Counted from the first letter of the stretch, positions 43,011-53,237 are shown. The stretch is 64,000 bases of DNA from JACCZX01 sp963729165 (GCA_963729165.1 CAVSMM010000016.1:62001-126000), one strand, 5' to 3'. Numbers and translations: made by a program. Notes: generated by a model from the sequence alone, not told the origin.

Positions 43011-44068
43011 TTGACAGGTTCTCGAAGACATCCGCCTCCCTCGCTGAAAGGTCCGCTCGCCCGCGACGAAACCGCGGTGCCGACTCCTCGCCGCGTCATT
43101 CCAGATGGTTGCAACATGGGCGTGTTGTTGCGCGTGATTGGCACCATCGTCGTGTTGGCACTGATGGCGGCCGTTGGAGAATCGTCATCACCGGCCGACG
43201 CGTCTGACGGCGCTGCTACGGCTACATGTCGTTCATCGCGCCATCGACGCTGTTGACCCTGATGGGATGGTGCGTGGCGAGGCGCACGCTGTCAGCGCTG
43301 GACGTGTCGATTCAGCGCGGTATTTCGTGCCTAATTCCGGCGATCGTCGCGGTGGCGGTGGCCTTGCTGTTCGCAGGCTCCCGGCGGCGAATGGGCGGCG
43401 CTTGCTCATGGCGCCGTCGGCTTCGCTCTGGGCGCGGGATTTCAGCACTATTCAGAGCTTCGCGAGCGCGCCTTTTCGCCGGCGGTGATCGAAGCAAAGT
43501 ATCAGGCGTTGCAGTCGCGCATTCGCCCGCATTTTCTGTTCAACAGCCTGAACGCGGTGCTATCGGTGGTTCGAACCGAGCCGTTAAAGGCCGAGCGGAT
43601 GCTTGAATCGATCGCCGAACTATTTCGCGCGGTGATGGCAGATACGCGCAAATTGGTGCCCCTTGCGGACGAGATCGAGCTTTGCCGCAACTACGTAGAA
43701 ATTGAGCAAACCCGGCTCGGGAATAGGTTGGCAGTTGACTGGCAAATCGGGGCATACCACCCCCGGGCAAAGATGCCACAGTTACTACTGCAACCGGTGA
43801 TTGAAAACGCGATTCGTTACGGCGCCGAAAAAACGGCGGGCCGTGCCGACATCGTCGTCAGAGTTAAGCAGAACGGATTCGTGTTGGAGATTTTTGTCAG
43901 CAATCCGATTGCACGTGAGCGTCCCGAACGCGAAGGCAATCAGATCGGGTTGGCAAACATACGCGGCCGTCTGGCGCTGATCTACGACTTGAAGCGAAGG
44001 TCGAGACACAGACCACGCGCGAGCGGTTTGAGTTGACGATGACGATACCGGTGGAGCGGCGAGCCTAG
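43011..44068 (+). CDS. algZ: LytS-type sensor histidine kinase, AlgZ/FimS-like (frameshifted)
   Basis: A membrane histidine kinase of the LytS/HisKA_7TM-lacking AlgZ type. The N-terminus has IPDGCNMGVLLRVIGTIVVLALMAA, followed by membrane helices broken by frameshifts near 43190, 43290 and 43440. The intact kinase core has SRIRPHFLFNSLNAVLSVVR (phospho-His) and the N box QPVIENAIRYG. The C-terminus is restored by adding one base near 43995, giving FELTMTIPVERRA. The start at 43011 (TTG) is tentative. Its position between divergent argH and algR-hemC-hemD matches the P. aeruginosa fimS/algZ locus. Confidence 0.78.
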
Positions 44069-44119
44069 TTGCAACAAGGCGGGCAAGTGATGGCGCAGGG
44101 CATTGGACAGGGTAAGGCG

Positions 44120-44893
44120 ATGTTGAACGTGATGATCGTCGACGACGAACCACCGGCGCGGGCGCGCCTTGGACAAGTGCTGCGCGATTGCTCCGAGCAG
44201 GTTTCTCTGCAGCTGGTGGGTGAGGCCGATGGTGGAATTCAAGGCCTGGAGGAAGCCGACCGCCTGCAGCCCGACGTCATTCTGCTCGACGTGCACATGC
44301 CCGACATGAATGGGATCGAGGTGGCGCGTCACTTGGCGCAGCGGGATAACCCGCCGGCGGTGATCTTCGTTACCGCCTACGACGAGCACGCGCTCGACGC
44401 TTTCGAAGTGCAGGCGCTCGATTACCTGATGAAGCCGGTGCGCGCCGAGCGCCTGATGGCAGCCCTGTCGCGTGCTGAGCGCTTTCGCACGCACGAGCCG
44501 CGCATCGAAGAACTTGCGAAAACGATCGGCGCGGTGCGATCGCATCTCACGGTCTCCGAGCGCGGTCGCATGATGCTGGTGCCGATCGACGATGTCGTCT
44601 ATCTGCGCGCCGAGTTGAAGTACGTAACGATCAAGACGCGCACGCGCGAGTTTCTGACCGAAGAATCGCTGACCGCACTCGAAGCCGAATTCGGCGATCG
44701 CTTCGTCCGGATACATCGCAACGCCCTGGTGGCACGCAACGGCATCCTCGGCTTTCAACGAGTGCGCGGCGCGGTCGATGAAGGCGGTGATTCCTCCGAA
44801 GGGCACTGGGAAGTGCTGCTCAAGGAAGCGACCGAGCGATTGCCTATCAGTCGCCGTCAATGGCCCACGGTGAAGGCCGCAGCCAAGAGCTGA
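44120..44893 (+). CDS. algR: LytTR response regulator, AlgR-like
   Basis: A two-domain regulator. The receiver domain starts MLNVMIVDDEPPARARL, has the phosphoacceptor D57 in DVILLDVHMPD, and VTAYDEHALDAF followed by the conserved lysine in YLMKPV. The C-terminal LytTR DNA-binding domain contains VVYLRAELKYVTIKT and FVRIHRNALVA. Length is about 257 residues from the ATG at 44120. It follows algZ by 51 bp and precedes hemC by 62 bp, the order seen in Pseudomonas. Confidence 0.9.
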   Translation: MLNVMIVDDEPPARARLGQVLRDCSEQVSLQLVGEADGGIQGLEEADRLQPDVILLDVHMPDMNGIEVARHLAQRDNPPAVIFVTAYDEHALDAFEVQALDYLMKPVRAERLMAALSRAERFRTHEPRIEELAKTIGAVRSHLTVSERGRMMLVPIDDVVYLRAELKYVTIKTRTREFLTEESLTALEAEFGDRFVRIHRNALVARNGILGFQRVRGAVDEGGDSSEGHWEVLLKEATERLPISRRQWPTVKAAAKS

Positions 44894-44955
44894 AGCAGCG
44901 ACGCACTGTTAGACTGGCTGCACCTGCTTTACCCATTCCCACGGAATATGGTTCG

Positions 44956-45876
44956 ATGAACGCGCCGGCCCGCGTCGTCATCGCGACGCGCAAAAGCCCG
45001 CTCGCGTTATGGCAGGCCGAACACGTGCGCGAGCTGTTGTCGAAGCGGTATGCCAACCTGCAGATCGAGCTGCTCGGCATGACGACGTTGGGCGACCGCA
45101 TCCTCGACCGGCCGCTTTCGCAGGAGGGCGGCAAAGGACTTTTCGTCAAGGAGCTGGAGCTCGCTTTGCTTGACGGCCGAGCACATCTGGCCGTGCATTC
45201 GCTCAAAGACGTGCCGATGCATCTCGACGCCGAGTTCGTACTGGCCGCCGTGCTAACGCGTGAGGATCCGCGTGACTGCATGGTGTCGAACCGCTACGCG
45301 ACGCTCGAAGACATGCCTGCGGGAGCGCGCATCGGAACGTCGAGCTTGCGGCGCGAGCTGATGCTGCGCGCTCGCTTTCCGCAGCTTGCCATCGGTTCGA
45401 TTCGCGGCAACGTGGGAACTCGGCTCGCGAAGCTCGACAACGGCGAATTCGACGCCCTGGTGCTGGCAGCGGCGGGACTGAAGCGCTTGGGGTTTACTGC
45501 GCGCATTCGGCAGATCATTTCGACTGAGGTGTCGTTGCCTGCGCCGGGTCAGGGCGCGCTGGGAATCGAAATCAAAAGCTCGGACTCGAAAACGGCGACG
45601 CTGCTATCTCCATTCGACGATGCCGCAACGCGCGCCGCTACGGCAGCCGAGCGCGGTGTGTCGCGCGGGCTTGGCGGGAGTTGCCAGGTGCCGCTGGCCG
45701 CGTACGCGGAAGTCGAACGCGACGCACTGCGGCTGCGCGCGCTGGTGGGCAACGCGAAGACCGGGTCCTACGTCGAAGCGGAAGCACGCGGACCGCTCGC
45801 CGATCCAGAGGCGCTGGCGTCAAACGTGGTCGAGCAGCTGACTGCGCTGGGCGCGCTGCGCCTGCTGGCTGCCTGA
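44956..45876 (+). CDS. hemC: Porphobilinogen deaminase HemC
   Basis: HemC joins four porphobilinogens into hydroxymethylbilane. From the ATG at 44956 the protein has ATRKSPLALWQAEHV, the catalytic HSLKD (81-85, D85), SSLRREL, and the dipyrromethane cofactor cysteine C243 in GLGGSCQVPLAAY. It is the first gene of a hemC-hemD-hemX-hemY run. The frame is intact. Confidence 0.96.
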   Translation: MNAPARVVIATRKSPLALWQAEHVRELLSKRYANLQIELLGMTTLGDRILDRPLSQEGGKGLFVKELELALLDGRAHLAVHSLKDVPMHLDAEFVLAAVLTREDPRDCMVSNRYATLEDMPAGARIGTSSLRRELMLRARFPQLAIGSIRGNVGTRLAKLDNGEFDALVLAAAGLKRLGFTARIRQIISTEVSLPAPGQGALGIEIKSSDSKTATLLSPFDDAATRAATAAERGVSRGLGGSCQVPLAAYAEVERDALRLRALVGNAKTGSYVEAEARGPLADPEALASNVVEQLTALGALRLLAA

Positions 45877-45891
45877 TACATCGGCGCATCC

Positions 45892-46671
45892 ATGCTGGTG
45901 ATCGTCACGCGCCCGGCGAGTGCCGGCCGGCGACTGTTCGAGCGACTGCTGGGGCAGGGATATCGCGCTTGCTGGTGGCCGGCATTCGATATCGGTGAGG
46001 CGCCCGATCCGCTGCATGCGCGCGCAATACTCGCCAGACTGGGCGACTACGACCTCGCGATTTTTGTCAGTGCCACTGCAGTGCGCGCAGCACAGCCCCT
46101 TCTGAGCGGCGCGTGGCCGTCGGGCACGATGATCGGTGCCGTCGGCGCGTCTACGCGCGCTGCCGTCGAAGCAGAACTGAAGCCACCTCAGGGCGTCTTG
46201 GTCTCGGCAGCAGATGAAGACCAGCAATCGGGATCTGAAGCGTTTTGGCGTGCTTGGCTGGCGACTGACCGCCGCGCACATCGAGTGCTGCTGGTTCGGG
46301 CGCAAGACGGGCGCAACTGGCTCAACGAGCGTTTTGCGCAGCAGGGTGCGCAGGTCGAAACCGTCGCGGTGTATTCGCGCGTCCTGCACCGACCGTCTTC
46401 TGACGAGCTGCGTAACTTGCGGGAATCGATCGGGGCCGGCGAAAAACCAGCCGTCGTTTTCAGCAGCACCGAAGCCGTCACGGCGCTCGACCGGCAGGTC
46501 GATGCAGCGGCGCAGGCATGGCTGCGCAACGGAGTCGCGATCGCTTGCCATCCGCGAATTGCCGAGCAACTGTTGTCAAACGGCTATGCGCGTGTGTTCA
46601 ACGCGACATTCGACGACGATTCGATCGTCGCCCAGCTAGAATCAATCGGCGTTGAGCCGCAGGCGCCGTAG
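45892..46671 (+). CDS. hemD: Uroporphyrinogen-III synthase HemD
   Basis: HemD cyclises hydroxymethylbilane with inversion of ring D. It is a divergent family, recognised here by VIVTRPASAGRRLFERL at the start, FVSATAVRAAQPLL (the FTS-like strand), VLLVRAQDGRNWLNERF, VAVYSRVLHRP and VVFSSTEAVTAL. Length (259 residues) and position 15 bp after hemC make the call firm. The frame is intact. Confidence 0.93.
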   Translation: MLVIVTRPASAGRRLFERLLGQGYRACWWPAFDIGEAPDPLHARAILARLGDYDLAIFVSATAVRAAQPLLSGAWPSGTMIGAVGASTRAAVEAELKPPQGVLVSAADEDQQSGSEAFWRAWLATDRRAHRVLLVRAQDGRNWLNERFAQQGAQVETVAVYSRVLHRPSSDELRNLRESIGAGEKPAVVFSSTEAVTALDRQVDAAAQAWLRNGVAIACHPRIAEQLLSNGYARVFNATFDDDSIVAQLESIGVEPQAP

Positions 46672-46760
46672 CCTCGCGAGCTCACGAAACATACTGCTCG
46701 CGACACACGAGCGTTTGATTCGGCTACTGATTGATTCACCTAACTGCTCTGAACGCTGCC

Positions 46761-47840
46761 GTGGCAGACGAATCGCTGCAACCCTTGCCTACATCGGCGG
46801 AAAGCCCTGTCTCTCCCACGCCTCGCTTCGAGGTCAACCGGCAGGCGTTATTTTGGGTTGCGATCATTGCGCTCGGGGTCGCGCTATTCGCGGCCGGCTA
46901 TTCATATCGCCAGTTGGGAAACGTCAGGCGAGAGTCAGCACACCGGCTCGCGGAACTGCAGCAAGCGGTGACAACGGCCAACGACACCGCCAACCGCGCC
47001 GACGCCGAGGCGCGCGCGGCTCGTCAGCAGGCGGCGGTTGTCGAAGCGCGTTTGGCCGAGGAACAGGGTCAACGCGAGGCGCTCGAGCAGTTGTATTCGG
47101 ATTTGTCGCGCGGTCGCGACGATGCGGTGCTGGTGGAAGTCGAGCGCCTCGTCACGGTAGCCGCGCAGGAACTGCAACTGAGCGGAAACGTGGCCACCGC
47201 CCTGGCGGCGTTACAGACGGCGGACGTGCGGCTGTCTCGCTCCGATAACGCGCGGTTCGTCCCGTTGCGACGCGTGCTGGCGCGCGATATCGAGCGCCTG
47301 AAGGCGGCGCCCGCGGTTGACTTCACTGGCATTGCACTCAAGCTCGATCAACTCGCGTCGTCGGTCGACACGTTGTCGTTGCTGGCTGCGGTCACAACAA
47401 CACCCACCTTGCCACCATCGACCACGGAGTCCTCGCCAGTGCCCACCGGTGGGAGCTGGTGGCAGCGCCATTGGCGTGCGCTGCAGAACGAGCTAGGTGA
47501 GTATCGCGATTTGATTCGCATCCGCCATGTCGATTCTCCGGAGTCGGTGTTGCTCGACGCTCAACAGCAGACATTGGTCCGGCAGCAATTGCGTCTGCGC
47601 CTGCTGAACGCCCGACAAGCGCTTCTTGCGCGCAACGACCGCTTGTTTCGGGCCGATCTGTCAGAAGCTCAGGCACTGCTGGCACGCTATTTCGATACGC
47701 GATCGCCACCGGTTGCTGCCGCCCAGTCGCTGATCAAGCAACTCGCGTCGACCGCGTTGTCGGTTGATGTGCCCACAATCGGCGACAGCATGGCCGCGAT
47801 TCGCGCGGTGCGAGTCACCCCGCTTTCGCCGGGCCGTTAG
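46761..47840 (+). CDS. hemX: HemX-like membrane protein (uroporphyrinogen-III C-methyltransferase family)
   Basis: An inner-membrane protein with one N-terminal helix (LFWVAIIALGVALFAAGY) followed by a long Gln/Ala/Glu-rich coiled coil (residues about 50-120) and a helical periplasmic domain with WWQRHWRALQNELGEYRDLIRIR. This is the HemX layout; despite the family name there is no methyltransferase domain. The start is uncertain (GTG 46761 or TTG 46731). It lies between hemD and hemY. Confidence 0.88.
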   Translation: MADESLQPLPTSAESPVSPTPRFEVNRQALFWVAIIALGVALFAAGYSYRQLGNVRRESAHRLAELQQAVTTANDTANRADAEARAARQQAAVVEARLAEEQGQREALEQLYSDLSRGRDDAVLVEVERLVTVAAQELQLSGNVATALAALQTADVRLSRSDNARFVPLRRVLARDIERLKAAPAVDFTGIALKLDQLASSVDTLSLLAAVTTTPTLPPSTTESSPVPTGGSWWQRHWRALQNELGEYRDLIRIRHVDSPESVLLDAQQQTLVRQQLRLRLLNARQALLARNDRLFRADLSEAQALLARYFDTRSPPVAAAQSLIKQLASTALSVDVPTIGDSMAAIRAVRVTPLSPGR

Positions 47841-47853
47841 CGCTGGAGCCCGC

Positions 47854-49110
47854 GTGCGTTGGTTGAGCTCGGCATTGCTCCTCGCGCTGCTTGCGGCGCT
47901 GACAGCATTGTTCTTGAGAACCAATCTCGGCAACGTCGCTGTCCTTGTTCCGCCCTATCGAGTCGATGTCTCCGTGAACCTGGCGCTTGTCGCGCTGGTG
48001 TTGCTGCTGAGCGCGGTTTACTGGATCGCGCGGGTTGTGCAGAAAATGGCGGACTTTCCGGAGCAAGTGCGGCTTTATCGCGCTCGGCGTGAAGAAATCG
48101 GCGGCAACCGTGCACTGATCGAATCGCTGAAGAATTTTCTCGAAGGGCGGTTTGCGCGCGCCGAGAAATCGGCACGCGCCGCGCAGTCAACGAGCTCGAC
48201 GGCAGGCATAGCAGCATTGGTCGGTGCGCGCTCGGCACATCGGATGCAGGAGTACGCGCGCCGCGACGAGTGGCTCGAGCTCGCCGGTCTTGATGCCGAC
48301 GTCGAGACGGCGCGCCTGGTCGCGAGCGCCGAGATGTTGACCGAGCAGCGTGAAAACGACGCTGCGTTGAGTGCGCTCAATCGGCTGCAGGGTGAGGGTC
48401 GCCGCCACATCCATGCAATGCGAATTGCGCTGAGTGCCAATTTGCAGTTGGAGCGCTGGGATGAAGCGCTGAAAGCATTGCGATTGCTGGAAAAGAGAAA
48501 CGCTCTGCATCCGGTTTTGGCGCGCAGGCTGAAGTGCACGATCTACCGCGAGCTGCTGGCAGCGCACAGCGCAGATCCCGCGGCGCTCGAAGCGGTGTGG
48601 CGATCAGTGCCTGACGCCGATCGACAATCGCCCGATATTGCCCTCCAAGCCGCGCGGCTTTTGAACGATGCCGGGCTTGGCGGGCCCGCAGTCGAGGCGA
48701 TTGAGAGTGCACTGCGCGATTCGCCGACCGAATGGGACGATTCCGCGCGTTCATTGCTCGAAGAGTATGGGCGGGCGAACGCATTGTCGCCGCGCGATCA
48801 ACTGGAGCGCGTCGAAGCGTGGCTCGAGGCTGCGCCATCTGCGGTTTCCGTTCGCGCCGCGCTGCTGCACGCCGCAGGGATGGTTTGTCTGCGGCAGCAA
48901 CTGTGGGGGAAGTCGAAAGCGTATTTGCTGGAGAGCTTGGCGACCGACAGAAATGCGACGACGCTGCTCGCACTTGCGCGCCTCGCCGACGCGATCGGCG
49001 ATGAGCGTGAGGCTGCTGCCTACTTCAAGGAAGCGGCGACTGCTTTCGCTGCAGAGACGAAGTCAGCAGCGGATGCGCCGGCAGCGGTGTTGCGGGCGGC
49101 TCAACGCTGA
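47854..49110 (+). CDS. hemY: HemY-like TPR membrane protein
   Basis: The proteobacterial HemY (not protoporphyrinogen oxidase). From the GTG at 47854 it has two helices (WLSSALLLALLAALTALFL, LALVALVLLLSAVYWIARV) and then TPR-like helical repeats, e.g. ARSAHRMQEYARRDEWLELA and SANLQLERWDEALKALRLLEKR. Its exact role is unclear; it is part of the haem operon and may hold pathway enzymes together. A GGAG lies before the GTG. No terminator is obvious in the 79 bp downstream. Confidence 0.9.
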   Translation: MRWLSSALLLALLAALTALFLRTNLGNVAVLVPPYRVDVSVNLALVALVLLLSAVYWIARVVQKMADFPEQVRLYRARREEIGGNRALIESLKNFLEGRFARAEKSARAAQSTSSTAGIAALVGARSAHRMQEYARRDEWLELAGLDADVETARLVASAEMLTEQRENDAALSALNRLQGEGRRHIHAMRIALSANLQLERWDEALKALRLLEKRNALHPVLARRLKCTIYRELLAAHSADPAALEAVWRSVPDADRQSPDIALQAARLLNDAGLGGPAVEAIESALRDSPTEWDDSARSLLEEYGRANALSPRDQLERVEAWLEAAPSAVSVRAALLHAAGMVCLRQQLWGKSKAYLLESLATDRNATTLLALARLADAIGDEREAAAYFKEAATAFAAETKSAADAPAAVLRAAQR

Positions 49111-49189
49111 GCGTTCTTATGGCGCTCGACACGCGCTAAGCGGCGGCGACAAACATCCGATAGGTTCAAGATTTCAAATAGACGATCTG

Positions 49190-49735
49190 CTAAAAGGGCA
49201 AGCCTGCCGTCATCAAGACCACGAAGGCGCCGGAGACGACCAGCGACACGGCGACATGCTCCGGGGCCTCGTTGAACGACAAGCCAAGCAACCTGCGGTT
49301 ACCACTTGCCCACCATGCACAGCTGATCAGGAAGGCGATCGCAAAGAGCAAGATCCCGGGCAACAACACGAGCGTGAGGCCACCGATATACATCGGCACC
49401 GAGCCGACAACGGCAACCGCAATGCCGCGGAGCCAGCGCTGCGGCTTCGAGTAAACCTTTAGCAAGGCTGCGCCAACCAAGCCTTGTACGATTGTCGTAA
49501 GCGCGAATCCGACCCACAGCGCGAAAAAGGACTGCCAGCTTCGGTTGCGCTGCACGGCGTAGCCAAGGGTGTTGTCCCAGTCGGTATTGAAAATGCGGAT
49601 GCCGACTTCACTCGCGGCCGTGACAATCAGAGAGCCTGCCAGCGCTAGCAGTACGAGCGGGATCGCAAAACGTCGGTCGCCTAGTAGCGGCTCGATTGCA
49701 CTCCACCACGCTTCCGGGTCGGCGAGTTTCTTCAT
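49190..49735 (-). CDS. Yip1-like membrane protein
   Basis: A protein of about 181 residues with five likely helices. It starts MKKLADPEAWWSAIEPLLGDRRFAIPLVL and has SFFALWVGFALTTIVQGLVGAALL and LVLLPGILLFAIAFLISCAWWA, resembling bacterial YIP1-family proteins. I moved the start from 49879 to the ATG at 49735 because the upstream part spans the terminator hairpin. The function is unknown. Confidence 0.6.
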   Translation of the reverse strand: MKKLADPEAWWSAIEPLLGDRRFAIPLVLLALAGSLIVTAASEVGIRIFNTDWDNTLGYAVQRNRSWQSFFALWVGFALTTIVQGLVGAALLKVYSKPQRWLRGIAVAVVGSVPMYIGGLTLVLLPGILLFAIAFLISCAWWASGNRRLLGLSFNEAPEHVAVSLVVSGAFVVLMTAGLPF

Positions 49736-49773
49736 CTTGGTAGGACTGGCGCCCGCTGACGCAGTTCGTTGGC

Positions 49774-49803
49774 AAAAAAAAGCCCGCGACAACGCGGGCT
49801 TTT
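49774..49803 (-). terminator. Bidirectional-looking intrinsic terminator after the symporter
   Basis: The stem agcccgcg/cgcgggct (49781-49788 with 49793-49800) has a 4-nt loop. Read on the minus strand it is followed by seven or more Ts, a strong terminator 18 bp after the symporter stop. On the plus strand only TTT follows. Confidence 0.85.
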
Positions 49804-49820
49804 GGGTACATCGAACTCGT

Positions 49821-51900
49821 TCAGGTGGCGACCGTGTCAACCGTGTCGCCTCGCAGGTGTGGATAGCGTACGTGCTCAACCAACTCCTGTGTTTGGCGAT
49901 CAGGCTCGGGAGTCAGCAAGCTGACGATGATGATCGTCAGCAAGCCCGCCGGTAGCCCAAATACCCCTGCCGAGATGGGATTCAATCCGAACCACAAATC
50001 CATCTTGGGCACACCCATGTTGGTAAAGAACGGATAAGTCCGAAGCATGTAGTAGATGCAAACGGTCAATCCGACGACCATTCCCGATGATCGCTCCCCA
50101 CTTGGTCGCGCGCTTCCAGAACACCCCGGTAACGAGCGGCGGAAAGAACGCAGAGGCAGCCAACGAAAACGCCGCGCCGACCAGGAACAGAATGTCTCCC
50201 GGCTTCAGCGACGTGACCGTGGCTGCGGCGATCGCAACGACCACCAGCAGCACCTTGGAAAGCGTCACCCTGAACTTGGTCGATGCAGACGGATCGATCA
50301 TCTTGTAGTACAGATCGTGCGACAGCGCGTTGGCGATCGTCAGAAGCAACCCGTCGGCAGTTGAGAGCGCCGCTGCAAGACCCCCGGCAGCCACCAGCCC
50401 AGATACTACGTAAGGCAGGCCTGCAATCTCCGGAGTGGCCAGCACGATTAGGTCACCGCCGATAGCGATCTCAGCGAGCTGCACGACCCCGTCGCGATTT
50501 ACATCGGTGATATTCAACAGCGTCGGATCAACCTGCGCCCACAGCGACGCCCACGCCGGCAACGAAGCGAAGCTGCTGCCGACCAGATTGCTGTAGACGT
50601 CGTACTTCGCGAGCACCGCTAAACAAGGCGCCGTGAAGTACAGCAGGAAGATGAAGAACAGCGACCAGAACACCGAGTCGCGAGCCTGCTGCACGCTCGG
50701 CGTCGTGTAGTACCGCATCAGAATGTGCGGCAGCGCGGCGGTCCCGAACATCATGCAGAACACGATGCCCAGGAAGTTCAGCCGCGCGGTGTCGCGCGCC
50801 GCTTCGTCCTTACCGGGGTACGGGTCGGCGTGTGGGCGCGGTGGTGCAGCGCGTGCCGCCAGTCCGCGATCCTTGGTCGCTGCCGCTTTCCACTTCTCAA
50901 CGTCAGTCGGATACTCGGTCAGCGCTTTCTGGACTGGATTTATTTCCGGTGCTGGTGCATTGCCGGCCCTAAGATCGGCCAGGCGCTTTTCAAGCGCGGC
51001 GCGACCTTCAGCGAAACCCTTGGCAGGATCTTTTAACCCTGCGGTGGCCGCGTCGGCTCGGCTCTTGAAGATCGCACGCACCTCGGCTTCCTTCGGATCG
51101 GCGAAGATCTTCTTCTCAACTTCCGCCAGCTTTTGCATCGTCTGCCCGTAGGCAATCTGCGGAATCGGAACGCCGGTATGTCGCACACCCAGCCAGACCA
51201 CCGGTGTCAGATACGCGATGATCAGAATGATGTACTGCGCCACTTGCGTCCATGTGACCGCGCGCATACCGCCGAGCATCGAGCACACCAGGATGCCGCC
51301 GAGACCGACAAATACCCCGATTTCAAACGCCAGGCCGGTGAAGCGACTCGTGATCAGGCCGACGCCGTAGATCTGAGCGACCACATATACGAACGAGCAA
51401 ATGATTGCCGCAATGATGCCGATTGAGCGAACAATGTTGCCGCCGTAGCGCGCTCCCAAGAAGTCGGGAATGGTGAACTGGCCGAACTTGCGCAGATAAG
51501 GCGCGAGCAAAAAGGCCACAAGGCAGTAGCCGCCGGTCCAGCCCATGACGAAAGAAAGCCCGTCGTAGCCGGCCAGATAAAGCGTGCCCGCCATGCCGAT
51601 AAAAGATGCGGCGCTCATCCAGTCGGCGCCGGTCGCCATGCCATTGAACAGCGCGGGGACCCTTCGGCCGGCGACGTAGTACTCGGCGACATCCGCCGTG
51701 CGGCTCATGATGCCGATGCCCGCATACAGCGCGATCGTCGCGAACAAAAACGCATAGCCGATGTACTGGCGCGACAACCCAAGCTGTTCGGCGATTGCCA
51801 GCAAAACCAGGAACACGAGAAATCCACCCGTGTACCAGGTGTAGTACTTGCGCAGCTGATTGAAGAAGGCGCGGTTAGCGCCGGCGGTGGTCGCGGCCAT
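49821..51900 (-). CDS. Sodium:solute symporter, VC_2705 subfamily (one frameshift)
   Basis: A 13-14 helix SSS-family symporter, about 692 residues after correction. It has AEYYVAGRRVPALFNGMATGADWMSAASF and GLVAAGGLAAALSTADGLLLTIAN, typical of acetate/pyruvate-type symporters. A hydrophilic insert of about 140 residues (around 265-405) separates two helices. A later loop holds DVNRDGVVQLAE, an EF-hand-like pattern. One extra base in the CCC at 50083-50085 (GGG on the coding strand) shifts the end, which should read GMVVGLTVCIYYMLR. Its ATG overlaps the DUF4212 stop (TAATG), so the two subunits are coupled. Confidence 0.88.
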
Positions 51901-52163
51901 TACTCGTCTCCCTCTTCTACGTTGAACTCCTGGTCAAGCTTGCGCATTCTCTTGGCGTAGACATAGATGAGAACGACATAAATGATCAGCGAACCTTGCG
52001 CCGCCATGTAAAACGACAGCGGCCATCCGAAGAAATTGATCTCAGCCAATGGTCGGGCATACCAGGCCATGACGTACGTAACCACGAACCAGATTGCGAG
52101 CAGAACTGCGGTGAGGCGTAGATTCCTACGCCAATACTCCTGATGCTGCGCGGTGAGCTGCAT
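51900..52163 (-). CDS. DUF4212 small symporter subunit
   Basis: An 87-residue two-helix protein: YWRRNLRLTAVLLAIWFVVTYVMAWYARPLAEINFFGWPLSFYMAAQG is the hallmark of DUF4212, with the second helix LIIYVVLIYVYAKRM and an acidic tail. It is the obligate partner of VC_2705-type symporters. A strong AAGGAG precedes the ATG. The frame is intact. Confidence 0.92.
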   Translation of the reverse strand: MQLTAQHQEYWRRNLRLTAVLLAIWFVVTYVMAWYARPLAEINFFGWPLSFYMAAQGSLIIYVVLIYVYAKRMRKLDQEFNVEEGDE

Positions 52164-52195
52164 GCTTTCTCCTTAACGTTTTTAGTTGTTTCGCA

Positions 52196-52861
52196 CTACA
52201 AGGCTTCGGCGGAAGTGTCCTCCGTCTTTTTCGAATCTCTGCTCACCGCCTGCGGCTGGGTCTGCTCCAGATCGCGCTTCAGCGTCGCTGCATACTTTGG
52301 CTCGAATTGAGTCAGCTTCTCGTAAGTTTTCCACGCTTCCTTGCTGCGACCCAGGTGATGGTAGGTCATGCCAAGCTGATAATAACCATAAGGGCTGAAG
52401 GGCTGAAGCTTTATGTTGCGCTGAAGCGTCACGATGGCCTCCTCCAGGCGGTTTTCCCGTATTAGGACCAGCCCAAGCCCGTACCACGCGCGGTCGAGTC
52501 CGGGCCGAAGTTCGACCGCTCGTCGGAAACAGCGCTCGGCATCGGCAAGTTCATCGCGCTGGTCGTGCAAGAAGCCCAGATTGAACCAGCTGTCGGCATG
52601 CTCCGGATGAAACGCCACTAGCTCAGTGAACTCGGTGATCGCCGCCGACGAATCACCTTGCTTTGCATACAAGTTGCCGAGGACAGAGCGGGCGTAAATA
52701 TCAGCCGGATCGACTCGCAATATGTCGCGCAACGCCACGATGGCTTGCGGATTGCGGTTAATGAGCAGCGCGAAGTTGGCCCGGCGCTTGAACCACCATT
52801 TGACGACCCAGCGCGTGAGAACGGCTACTGGGCTGGTCGCTGGGTCCACGCCTCTGCCCAT
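52196..52861 (-). CDS. TPR protein with an N-terminal basic/aromatic segment
   Basis: A 221-residue protein with about four TPR units: RSVLGNLYAKQGDSSAAITEF, SWFNLGFLHDQRDELADAE, AWYGLGLVLIRENRLEEAIV and GYYQLGMTYHHLGRSKEAW. The N-terminus (WVVKWWFKRRANFALL) is basic and aromatic and may lie on the membrane. It overlaps the end of the preceding membrane protein by 37 bp and is likely expressed with it. No partner is known; TPR proteins usually mediate complexes. Confidence 0.75.
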   Translation of the reverse strand: MGRGVDPATSPVAVLTRWVVKWWFKRRANFALLINRNPQAIVALRDILRVDPADIYARSVLGNLYAKQGDSSAAITEFTELVAFHPEHADSWFNLGFLHDQRDELADAERCFRRAVELRPGLDRAWYGLGLVLIRENRLEEAIVTLQRNIKLQPFSPYGYYQLGMTYHHLGRSKEAWKTYEKLTQFEPKYAATLKRDLEQTQPQAVSRDSKKTEDTSAEAL

Positions 52862-53160
52862 TTTTCGCAGCTAGGCTGGCTCAATTGCGCCTTGCACGAG
52901 TCACGATGCTCAAACCCCAGCCAAAAATAAACGATCAACAGCAGCACGAAGGCAGCAACCGGTACGTGACGGTCCAGTACGACCTTGGGCGAGACAAGGC
53001 GAACCAGTTTCACAACGGGCAATGCAACCAGCTCGAACAAGCGATACAGAAGGTTGTCACGGCGTTTGCCCCAGTTGAAGAGACCCACAATAGCTTGGCC
53101 CAGCAGCGCGAGCGCGGCTACCAATACGAGCGTTTGCGCCATCAGTAGATAAATTGCCAT
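52825..53160 (-). CDS. Two-helix membrane protein of unknown function
   Basis: About 111 residues from the ATG at 53160 (an ATG at 53175 is also possible). Helix one is LLMAQTLVLVAALALLGQAIVGL, a basic amphipathic stretch RRDNLLYRLFELVALPVVKLVRLV follows, and helix two is AAFVLLLIVYFWLG. Two cysteines lie in the C-terminal part (SCKAQLSQPSC). It overlaps the TPR gene and is divergent from ppa. I recognise no family. Confidence 0.65.
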   Translation of the reverse strand: MAIYLLMAQTLVLVAALALLGQAIVGLFNWGKRRDNLLYRLFELVALPVVKLVRLVSPKVVLDRHVPVAAFVLLLIVYFWLGFEHRDSCKAQLSQPSCEKWAEAWTQRPAQ

Positions 53161-53237
53161 AGGTTGGGGCGGCATTCTTGCATAGCCTAATGTGCTTCTT
53201 CATCTAAGCGCTCGGAGCGATACGCTTGCTCGGACAC

